Origin: Iris pallida
Taxonomy: Eukaryota; Streptophyta; Magnoliopsida; Asparagales; Iridaceae
DNA: 64,000 bases
NCBI GenBank assembly: GCA_029216955.1
Contig: JANAVB010031417.1
Span: forward strand, 15,158,090 to 15,222,089
Reading direction: 5' to 3'
The notes under the pieces are model-generated. The model ran no database searches and was not told the origin of the DNA. It saw nothing but the letters and a program-made list of their open reading frames with translations. Position numbers and translations under genes: made by a program. Below, piece after piece: positions 11,037 through 19,519 of this stretch (the stretch's first letter is position 1; each line of letters opens with the position of its first letter).

Positions 11037-11448
11037 CTACTTTAACCAATGACTAATATCTATCCTCAAGCTTCTAGGTTAGTAGCTAACCTCTAGGTTA
11101 GGGTAAACTTGGTTAGGGACTAACATGGTACTTAACAATAATTAAAATAATATTAAAATCACATAATTCCAAATAAAATCTAGTAAATTACCAAAATACC
11201 CTTTTAGGCTAAAATCACTAATTTGATGTTCTAAGCCTATGGCTAAGCTCACATGGTCATGGTAAACTTCTAGGTTAAGGAATAACTAGGGTTTCCTTAG
11301 TTTAACCCCCAATTCACAAATCAACCAATTAAATGGTTTTACACTAACCAAAATCATCTAAAATCATAACATGTATTAATTATCCTTAATAAATAATTAT
11401 AAATACAAAACTTAAAATTTTCCTAATTTCAGAAATGTGGGTGTTACA

Positions 11449-11614
11449 TATCCTATAATATATGTGTGATATACTATAGATACCTATATGCCTTTGTGTG
11501 TACCATATCATATATTAGTATGGATATATAAAATGTATGTGTGATATATATTTAGTAGCCTATAGGTTATGTATATTCTAAGTTATATTATATAACACAT
11601 CAATGTGTGTGTAT

Positions 11615-11699
<85 letters not shown>

Positions 11700-11739
11700 C
11701 ACATAATGTATGTATCTATTATGTGAATAGGAGCCTATA
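11449..11739 (+). repeat. E3 left LTR, fragment 1
   Basis: Matches 31881-32136 of the intact E3 LTR, apart from a longer TA tract. E1 lies immediately left and E2 immediately right. The last five bases CTATA (11735-11739) are the left target duplication of E2. Confidence 0.92.
11619..11697. repeat. TA microsatellite
   Basis: Nearly pure TA repeats, about 20 bp longer than at the same site in the other E3 LTR (32037-32096). Confidence 0.95.
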
Positions 11740-11943
11740 TGTCACTCCTCGATCCTGAAATACGTATTTTAATATGTGAAATTAATAATTTGTATTTACC
11801 TTGTATTTATACGATATTTATTATGCAGTATTTCTTCATGCATTTCCCAAAAATATTCGACAAAATATTATTTCCTAATTTATTTTCTGTATTTGGGCCT
11901 ACAGTTTTGGCTCATTTGGGTAACCTATTCTTGGTTCACCAAT

Positions 11944-11977
11944 GGTTCATCATGAACCCTTTGGTTCATCATGAACC
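11944..11977 (+). promoter_or_regulatory. Paired palindromes upstream of the E2 TATA box
   Basis: GGTTCATCATGAACC occurs at 11944-11958 and 11963-11977, each a perfect 7-1-7 palindrome, 17-36 bp before TATATAA. Near-identical palindromes precede the promoter region of E4 (23222-23236) and E5 (34541-34555, 45939-45953), suggesting a dimeric transcription-factor site. Confidence 0.55.
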
Positions 11978-11993
11978 CATGGGTTCAAGATTC

Positions 11994-12000
11994 TATATAA
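11994..12000 (+). promoter_or_regulatory. E2 TATA box
   Basis: TATATAA, 254 bp into the LTR and followed by a CT-rich stretch typical of plant initiation regions. The 3' LTR copy is at 19774-19780. Confidence 0.65.
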
Positions 12001-12435
12001 TAACTCATCTCCTTCTCTCTCCTCTTATTTACTTCCTCTCATTTATTTCCTCCACCAACCAAGGCAAGTACCAGCTTGCTCAAGAGATGGATCCATATTT
12101 TGTCATTGATTTCTTACAAAACTATTTGCCAAAACATGTTCTTCTCCTCAATCTATACTAGTTTAGAACTTGGAAATTTTAATTTTGAAGCCTTGATTTT
12201 TGTAGATCTAAGTTTTAATTATTTTCGGATTTTGCATGGTTTGATCTACATTAGTTGGATTTTATGGGTTTTTGAAGCTTCCATGTGGAAGAGCATTCAG
12301 TTTCACCCAAGTTGGAACTTTGGAAATCTGGATTTGGAGTTCGGATGGCCAAGTTGTGATGTTTTGAAGCTTTGGGTTCATCCATGGTGTTCTTGCTGTT
12401 TGGAGAAGACAGTGAGCAGTGTGCTGCTGTTTGAG

Positions 12436-12700
12436 CACGCTTCCTGTTGGAAGCGTGTCTCTCCTTGAGTCTGCGTGACTTTTCACGCAGCTCTCTCCTT
12501 GAGTCTGTGTGACTTTTCACGCAGCTCTCTCCTTGAGTCTGCATGACTTTTCACGCAGCTCTATCCTCGAGTCTGCGTGACTTTTCACGCACGCTGCCTT
12601 GAGTGAGCCTGCGTGACTTTTTACGCACGCTGCCTTGAGTGAGCCTGCGTGACTTTTCGTGCACGCTGCCTTGAGTGAGCCTTCGTGACTTTTCACCCCT
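12436..12700 (+). repeat. E2 hairpin array, 5' LTR
   Basis: Seven tandem units of about 34-36 bp. Each is centred on a version of CTGCGTGACTTTTCACGCAG, a stem of up to 8 bp with loop CTTT. A separate perfect hairpin, CACGCTTCC/GGAAGCGTG with loop TGTT, opens the array at 12436-12457. It lies downstream of the TATA box, so it should be in the transcript. Confidence 0.85.
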
Positions 12701-13111
12701 TGAGCGTGCGTGTTTTTGTGCGTACGCTTTTGATATTTTATTAGATATTATATGCCCATTTTATATCCTTACGCCTTTTGTCCCGAGCATGATATGAGCA
12801 CTAATGTGACCCCGGAGAACAAAGTGTTCCTACCCGATACCTGTACCTGAATGTCCCAGTTCTTGTTCATGCTCGACAAATGACTCGTAACTCCACGTGG
12901 CGTATTTGCAATGATGCATTACACTAAGGAGGATAGCACAAGTTGACATACTGATTAACATGGATCCTCTTTGGGGTACTCGTACTAAAGTACGACTTAG
13001 GAGGATAATCATGCAGGCCACAGCATGTGAGTCCAAGATTTCACCTAGGGTTAAATTAGGCAACTAAACATACTAGATGCATGGGGAGGGCAAAATTTCG
13101 AGATCGTGTTA

Positions 13112-13200
13112 CACCAGCCGCCTTGAGATATTGTCTCGACGTGCCGGCTGGTCTCCACGGATACTGTGTCATCTGCAACGAGTGGATGACTGTATCCGAT
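13112..13200 (+). other. Nested stem-loops in E2 LTR
   Basis: ACCAGCCG pairs with CGGCTGGT around an inner GAGA/TCTC. Directly after, GGATAC and GTCATC pair with GATGAC and GTATCC. The 3' LTR copy near 20892-20980 keeps both stems despite base changes in the loops. Confidence 0.6.
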
Positions 13201-14429
13201 TAATTTTTGCTATATATTATATGTTTTAGCAAGGTGGCCTTGCGAGGGACCTGTGCTCAATCATACCTGTCTACGCGAACCCCTGGGTGGGCTAGCCTTG
13301 CTGGAAAGATACGATCTGAGGATTTTATAATAACATGACGCGAGGATAACCTCGTCCCACTAAAAACTCGTAGACTTGATTGGCCGTGAAAACGACTTGC
13401 TTGTATCCTATTACCTTCCGTGAATAACTGAGGGAAGCGGACTGTCATGGTACGTGATCCAACCCATGTTCTTGTTTGATTGTTGGGTTGGTTATCGTAC
13501 TATGATAGGCTGTGGACCGAAGTTATGAACGGAAGACTTATTCTGATTGTGAAGTGCTACTTCTGTGAATGACTAAGGAACATGGTCTATCATGGTACAT
13601 GATCCAACCCATGTTCTTGTTTGATTGTTGGGTTGGTTATTGTGCTGCGATAGGCTATCGACCGAAGTCACGATCAGGAGATTTTATTGTTTATACCTTT
13701 TTAACTTATGAGAAAGTTATAGAGTATGACACGTCCCGACTCCATGCGGCACCTTTTGTCCTTGTTTGGTTGTAAGGGTGCCATATGGGTTCGAGGATGT
13801 TGCGCTACCCTATAATAATAGCATAAGTATTACAATTATCAATCATTCTATTATCTGGGTTTTTAATCTTAACTCTTGTGCCCCTTTGGCGGTACTTGCT
13901 ATTCGGGGCTGACCCTGCTGGTTTTGTTTGGCCAGATCTCGTAGCAGAGCCGGATGACATAATCTTCCTTCCTGACATCCATGGTGCATACTAGGAGCAT
14001 GGCGGTTCGGGGACTCGAGTGGGTTTCTTCTCCACCACTCCTGCTTATACTTTTGCGACGTTTAGCCACCGGCACCTGTTAGCCGGATTACTCGATATTT
14101 TGTGTCAGTACATAATTGTAACTAAACAGACTGCAGCTATGTATAATTTTGTACTCCTGACTCTCTGAGATAGCTAAATTATAAAGCTAGTCTCTCATGA
14201 TCATTTTGATGAAGCGTCGGGGACGCCTTACTGCTTTATCTTTAATGTTCATTTATTTGCTGATGTGATTTGACTGATTGAGACATAGAACTCTGTGGGA
14301 CCATAGGAGACTTGATTGTAGCTTGTACCCCCTAGTCTCTCGACAGCCACGATCGCCGTATGACGTTACGTACCTCATATGGAGTAGCTGGCCTAGTCCG
14401 TCTCCGTATTTCGGTACTGGGGTGTGACA

Positions 14430-14478
14430 AGGTTTTAGTGGTGGCCCATGCAGGTCTGATTTTCAGACTTGTGGGGTA
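14430..14478 (+). other. E2 primer-binding-site-like block and hairpin
   Basis: Nine bases after the LTR end, TGGTGGCCCATGCAGG (14439-14454) matches the block found in E1, E3, E5 and E7. A small hairpin, GTCTGA/TCAGAC, follows at once. Confidence 0.6.
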
Positions 14479-14625
14479 TTGCGAATTATTAGGAGTCTCA
14501 ATCAAAACTTGTTCCCCTTGAAATTCTGATTCGAATTCTCTGTCCTTGCCTTGATCTCTAACCTGACTTGTATCCTCAAAATCTTCCTCGTCCGGACTTG
14601 ATAATCTTATATTCTTCTCTATAGG
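14455..14625 (+). other. E2 leader
   Basis: Non-coding leader between the primer region and gag, ending in a pyrimidine-rich stretch and CTATAG, a possible 3' splice site at 14623-14624. The gag frame is open from there. Confidence 0.5.
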
Positions 14626-15770
14626 GGTGCTTCATTCTCAGTAGCGGGTGAGGCCCATGAGGAAGAGCAGCAAGAGCATGGCTCGACTGGACAGCAACAG
14701 GGGAGAGAACCTTCTCCAGTGCAGGCACGAGCAGAAATGAAACCAGAGACAGTACAGCCGCAGGTTATTGAAACTTCTGCAGCTCCAGCAGTGACGGCAG
14801 TACCAGACGCTGTAGCACTCCTGGAGATCATCCGGGGGTTTCTTGTCACTAACCAACAGAAACAGACTTGGCAGCAGGAGCAGAACGTGTTGCTGAACCA
14901 AGGGATTCAGTTAGCTCTTGAGAGGAGTGCCGGGGTTGACTCGGGAGCATCAGGAAGGTTTCGTCGCTTGAACCCGAGGTATTTTGATGGCACGGAGGAT
15001 GCCATCACTGCGAATGCCTGGATTCAAGACATCGAAGCCATTCTTGTGGCAGCCAAGGTTCCAGATGATGAGAAGGTTGATCAGGTCAAACTGGTACTTC
15101 AGGATCTTGCCCGCGACTGGTGGGCATCAGAAGAAGTTGGTATAAGATGCCATGTTCGTTGGACCACCTTCAGTGACAGGTTCAAGGCCAAGTATTTTGG
15201 CGTAGTAGCTCGATATGAGCTCCAGCAGAAGTTTATCAGTCTCAAGCAAGCAGGCAAGACCGTAGATGGGTATGCAGCAGAGTTCAGCAGATTGTGCCGT
15301 TTCGTACCAGCAATGGTGGCAACGGAGCCAGAGAAAGCTATGAGGTTCCAGCAGGGACTTCATTTGGAACTATTACATCTTGTGGAAGGACACGACTACC
15401 AGACGTTTGACGCTATTTTGACGGCCGCTCGGAGGCACAAGCTTACCCAGCAGAGGTTGGCATCGAGGACAGGAGGTCAGAAGAGATCTCATTCCCAGGT
15501 TGGAGGAGGAGCAATGCAGCGAACATCGGTACCAGCATCCGGTGTACGTATTCATGATGCAGGAGCGCCGCGGAGGACGGCCGTATCAACTAATACAGCG
15601 CCAGTTCGGCATCGGCAGCCGAGGAACCAGCAACAGCGTCAGGGAGCACCCCAGGGCTGTACATTCTGTAGGAAGACAGGGCACACGAGGGAGGTGTGCC
15701 GGTCAGCGAATGGCTTGTGCTTGAGGTGTGGTAGTTCAGACCACAGTATCTCCACTTGTCCTGTGATGCA
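14626..15770 (+). CDS. E2 Gag
   Basis: Gag with an N-terminal Gln/Glu-rich tail and a helix-rich segment holding [17 protein letters not shown]. The retrotransposon Gag core has [31 protein letters not shown] and [18 protein letters not shown]. Two zinc knuckles, [14 protein letters not shown] (first Cys at 15658) and [14 protein letters not shown], close the domain. It is intact and is the best preserved Gag in the window. Its core is closer to the E5 Gag (FEGTEDAISADAWLKDIEAI) than to the E1 Gag. Confidence 0.9.
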
Positions 15771-15979
15771 GAGGCCAGGAGGGCCAGCTCAGCAGTTTCC
15801 AGCATTGCCAGCTCCGGTGGCATCCCCGAGTGGAGGTCCAGTATTAGCAGTAAGGCCCCTAGCCCAGCGTCTACCAACGCAGGCACATATGTTCCGCCAG
15901 GCACAGAAAGCCGAAGGCCCTCAGAGGCAGCAACAGCATGGTCGAGGAAGGCCACAACAAGGGGCTCCGCGGGGCCAGG

Positions 15980-16380
15980 CTCTCACATTGACCTTGGGAG
16001 AGGCTCTAGCGTCTAGTGACATGGTGGCAGGTAAAATTCTCGTCACTTTATTTCCCGCTGTAGCATTATTTGATTCAGGCGCTACTCATTCATTCATCTC
16101 TGCACAATATGCTACACGGATTGGATTAGAGTTTGAGGCATTGTCGGAGAGGATGGATATACTCATCGGCAATAGGCTCGTAGAAGTTAACAGAGTGTGC
16201 TTTTCATGTCCGGTAGAGGTGTGTGGGCATTTACTGCCCGTATCATTGATTGAATTCCCTATAGGGAATTTTGATGTCGTTCTTGACATGGACTGGTTGA
16301 GAGACAGTCATGCAATAATTGATTGTAGAGGAGGTAGGGTCATATTCAGCGTTCCTGGGATGGAGCAGTTCATCTTTACT
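15980..16380 (+). CDS. E2 aspartic protease domain
   Basis: The catalytic motif [12 protein letters not shown] is intact, followed by the flap region and [14 protein letters not shown]. It is continuous with Gag upstream and RT downstream in the same frame, so the polyprotein would be processed by its own protease. Confidence 0.88.
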
Positions 16381-16499
16381 CGAACCTTGAAGAATCAGGC
16401 CGGAGGCGTCATCTCAGCAGCAGTGTCAGAGCCAGGACAGATTTCGAGAGTGGTCGAAGATTTTCTCGACGTCTTTCCTGATGAGCTCCCAGGGATACC

Positions 16500-17160
16500 C
16501 CCAGTCAGAGAGGTAGAATTTAGCATTGAGTTGAACCCTGGAACGAGGCCTATTGCAGACAGAGTTTACAGGATATCGCCGTCAGAACATGATAAGTTGT
16601 ATCAACATGAAGAAGAGTTGAAGTCTAAGGGATTCATCCGAGACAGTAAATCGTCCTGGGCCGCGCCAGTGATTCTAGTTCCCAAGAAAGATGGGTCGAC
16701 GAGGATGTGCATCGACTACCGCAAGCTGAATGCAGTAACAGTGAAGAATAAGTACCCACTACCAAGGATTGATGACCTGTTTGACCAGTTGAGCAAGGCC
16801 AGCGTCTTTTCCAAGATCGATCTTCGGTCAGGATACTATCAAGTAAGAGTCCGGGAGCAAGACGTACCGAAGACAGCATTCAGATCTAGATATGGACATT
16901 ATGAGTTTTTAGTAATGCCCTTTGGACTAACCAACGCCCCCGCAGTATTCATAGATTTAATGAACCGCATCTTTCTCCGTATTTGGATAAATTTATGGTG
17001 GTGTTCATAGATGACATTCTTGTCTATTCCAGCAGTGAAGAGGAGCATGAGAAACATCTTAGGACTGTCTTACAGACATTGAGGGAGCATCAACTTTATG
17101 CGAAGCTCGACAAGTGTGAATTCTGGTTAGATCACATTTCGTTCCTGGGGCATGTAATTT
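16500..17160 (+). pseudogene. E2 reverse transcriptase, frameshifted
   Basis: The blocks [30 protein letters not shown] and [12 protein letters not shown] are intact. A one-base loss near 16973-16980 throws the frame out a few residues after MNRIF and ends it at 17010. The catalytic [11 protein letters not shown] is open in the next frame, from 16983. RT activity is lost unless the shift is corrected. Confidence 0.9.
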
Positions 17161-17419
17161 CTGGGGCAGGAGTGTCAGTGGATCCGAAGAAGATTGAGGC
17201 CGTAGAGCATTGGTCAGTCCCGAGAACGGTTGCAGAAGTGCGAAGTTTCTTAGGATTAGCTGGTTACTACAGAAGGTTCGTGGTGGACTTTGCCAAGATT
17301 TCTGTGCCCTTAACGCGTTTGACGCACAAGGACGTAGAGTTTGTTTGGTCAGTTAGCTGTCAGGCATCATTTGAAAAATTGAAGAAGAGATTGATCTCAG
17401 CCCCGATCTTGACACTTCC

Positions 17420-17790
17420 AGTAGGAGCGGAAGGCTTTACAGTATATTGTGACGCATCTGGGAAGGGTCTTGGATGTGTATTGATGCAGCACGGAAAGGT
17501 GATAGTATATGCGTCTCGACAGCTTCGAGACCATGAGAAGAATTACCCGACTCACGATTTGGAGTTAGCAGCTGTGGTGTTTTCACTCAAGTTGTGGAGG
17601 CATTATTTATACGGAGATCGGGTAGAGATCTATACTGATCATAAGAGTTTGAAATACATATTCACGCAGCAAGATTTGAACATGAGGCAAAGAAGATGGT
17701 TAGAACTACTGAAGGATTTTGACTTAGATCTTCAGTATCATCCAGGCAAGGCGAATATAGTTGCAGATGCACTGAGTAGGAGAGACAGTG
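17420..17790 (+). CDS. E2 RNase H domain
   Basis: Complete RNase H from [20 protein letters not shown] through [20 protein letters not shown] and [14 protein letters not shown] to [10 protein letters not shown]. No stops, unlike the E1 copy. Confidence 0.88.
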
Positions 17791-18029
17791 CCTTTATCTT
17801 GACCTCGCAGAAGCATATTTTAGAAGACCTTCAGAGTATGGAAATCGAAGTAGTCTTGCCAAGGGATATAGGAAGAATGACCAGTATACAGATTCAGTCA
17901 ACCTTAGTAGAGAGGATAAGGGCAGCACAAGCAGGAGATCCACAGATTCAGAAGTTACGGTCGAAGTGTGAATCAGGCCGTAGGAAGGAGTTAGTGATTC
18001 ATGAAGATGGTACGCTCAGGTTTGGAAAC

Positions 18030-18800
18030 AGACTCTGTGTACCGAGTGGAGACCTTCGGCAAGAAGTTATGTCCGAAGCTCATAGTTCTATTTACTCCAT
18101 TCATCCAGGAGGAACGAAGATGTATCGAGATATCAGGCAGTACTTTTGGTGGAATGGCATAAAAAGAGAGATAACGAGATTTGTATCCAAGTGTCTGGTA
18201 TGTCAGCAGGTGAAAGCCGAGCAGCAGAGACCAGCAGGGTTGCTACAGCCGCTTCCTATCCCAGAATAGAAATGGGAGCACATTACGATAGATTTTGTGA
18301 CCGGTTTACCTAGATCCCCGACTGGTAAGAATGCAGTCTGGGTAATAGTAGATCGACTCACGAAGGTCGCTCATTTTCTTTCCTTCCGAGTTGGACAAAC
18401 TACTGAGCAGTTAGCAGAAATGTACATGAAGCAGATAGTAAGGCAGCACGGTGTTCCAATTAGTATAGTATCAGATCGGGATACGCGGTTTACTTCCCAT
18501 TTTTGGCGGAGCTTACACCAAAGTTTGGGAACCAAGTTAAGATTCAGTACTGCTTATCATCCACAAACTGACGGGCAATCAGAAAGAACCATCCAGACGT
18601 TAGAAGATATGCTACGAGCGTGTACCTTAGATTTTGGCGGATCTTGGGAGGATCACCTTCATCTGGTGGAGTTCTCCTATAACAACAGCTATCAGGCTAG
18701 CATTCAGATGGCCCCGTTCGAAGCATTGTACGAAAGGAAGTACAGGTCCCTTTGGCATGGGACGGCGTCGGAGAACGGAAGTTGTTGGGACCAGAGATGA
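18030..18800 (+). pseudogene. E2 integrase, HHCC and catalytic core, with TAG and frameshift
   Basis: The zinc module ([17 protein letters not shown], then [12 protein letters not shown]) ends at PLPIPE, TAG (18267-18269) and KWEH. The core follows in frame with [26 protein letters not shown] and [15 protein letters not shown], giving the DDE triad. A one-base loss in a run of C near 18748 ends this frame at 18800. The stop is at the same codon as in E1 and E5. Confidence 0.9.
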
Positions 18801-19327
18801 TCACGCAGACTGTGGAGATAGTTAAGTTGGTCCGAGAACGCCTTCGAGTTGCGCAGGACCGACATCGTCATTGGGCAGATCAGCATCGTAGGCCTCTAGA
18901 GTTCATAGTTGGCGACCAAGTGTTTCTGCGAATTTTGTCTACTCGGGGTATCATCAGATTTGGAACCCGAGGAAAGCTTAGTCCAAGATACGTTGGTCCT
19001 TTTAAGATTCTCGCTCGGGTAGGCGATGTGGCTTATCGACTTGCCCTTCCGCCTTCGTTAACTGGCATACATGATGTGTTTCATGTGTCCCAATTACGTG
19101 GGTATGTCCCGGATCCGAGTTATGTCCTCGATCATTCTGAGTTAGTCGTTGGTACCGACCTAACTTACGAGGAACAACCCGTATCCATTTTAGACCGGCG
19201 AGAGAAGGTACTCAAGAATCGGACGATAAGCCTTGTCCGTGTTTCTTGGAACCATCACTCTTCGGGAGAATCAACCTGGGAGCGCGAGGACGAGATCAGA
19301 TCTCGGTATCCGCATTTGTTTGACTAA
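18752..19327 (+). CDS. E2 integrase C-terminus and chromodomain
   Basis: After the frameshift the frame runs from [16 protein letters not shown] through [13 protein letters not shown] (no intron here) and [15 protein letters not shown]. It ends in the chromodomain segment [38 protein letters not shown], with a normal stop. Confidence 0.9.
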   Translation: MAWDGVGERKLLGPEMITQTVEIVKLVRERLRVAQDRHRHWADQHRRPLEFIVGDQVFLRILSTRGIIRFGTRGKLSPRYVGPFKILARVGDVAYRLALPPSLTGIHDVFHVSQLRGYVPDPSYVLDHSELVVGTDLTYEEQPVSILDRREKVLKNRTISLVRVSWNHHSSGESTWEREDEIRSRYPHLFD

Positions 19328-19505
19328 TAAGGTATATTTTTGCACCTTATTGACACGATTCTATGCTTATCTGCACCTGTTTGTTTTTGCACTTTGTGAT
19401 GTATGATAATAACTGCTATGATAGTTAACTTGTATATGATTATGCCCTGCCTGCCCTGATTTCACTATCCTGTCTTGGCTGGAATTTCGAGGACGGAATT
19501 TTTCT

Positions 19506-19519
19506 AAGAAGGGTAGAGA
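19506..19519 (+). other. E2 polypurine tract
   Basis: AAGAAGGGTAGAGA directly before the 3' LTR start TGTCACTCC. Confidence 0.9.

Larger units (their letters stand above)
7450..11448 (-). repeat. E1 5' LTR, complete, 3999 bp
   Basis: Plus-strand ends are TGTCACGACCC and GGGTGTTACA, so on the minus strand it starts TGTAACACCC and ends GGGTCGTGACA. It matches 1-2300 at its right part and is clearly related to the E3 LTR at 29493-33680, so E1 and E3 are one family in opposite orientation. The right flank TATCC (11449-11453) continues an E3 LTR, so E1 inserted into E3. Confidence 0.92.
11740..14429 (+). repeat. E2 5' LTR, 2690 bp
   Basis: Begins TGTCACTCC and ends GGTGTGACA. It pairs with 19520-22209, which has exactly the same length and about 50 differences by eye (about 98% identical). 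It is bounded on the left by the duplication CTATA. It holds two GGTTCAT palindromes, a TATA box, a hairpin array and a nested stem-loop, listed separately. Confidence 0.96.
14626..19327 (+). pseudogene. E2 gag-pol polyprotein, two frameshifts and one TAG
   Basis: About 1567 codons in the standard chromovirus order. The damage is limited to a one-base loss near 16973-16980, a TAG at 18267-18269 and a one-base loss in a C run near 18748. No ATG lies at the very start of the open frame; the first in-frame ATG is at 14737, after an alternative GTG at 14719. The near-identical LTRs say the insertion is recent, so the element was probably copied by enzymes from a sister copy, or the frameshifts arose after insertion. 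Confidence 0.93.

Noticed and set aside
11739..12468. 140- and 130-codon ORFs in the E2 LTR
   Set aside because: They span the promoter and start region of the LTR and have no domain. Copies at 19519-20248 exist only because the LTR is repeated.
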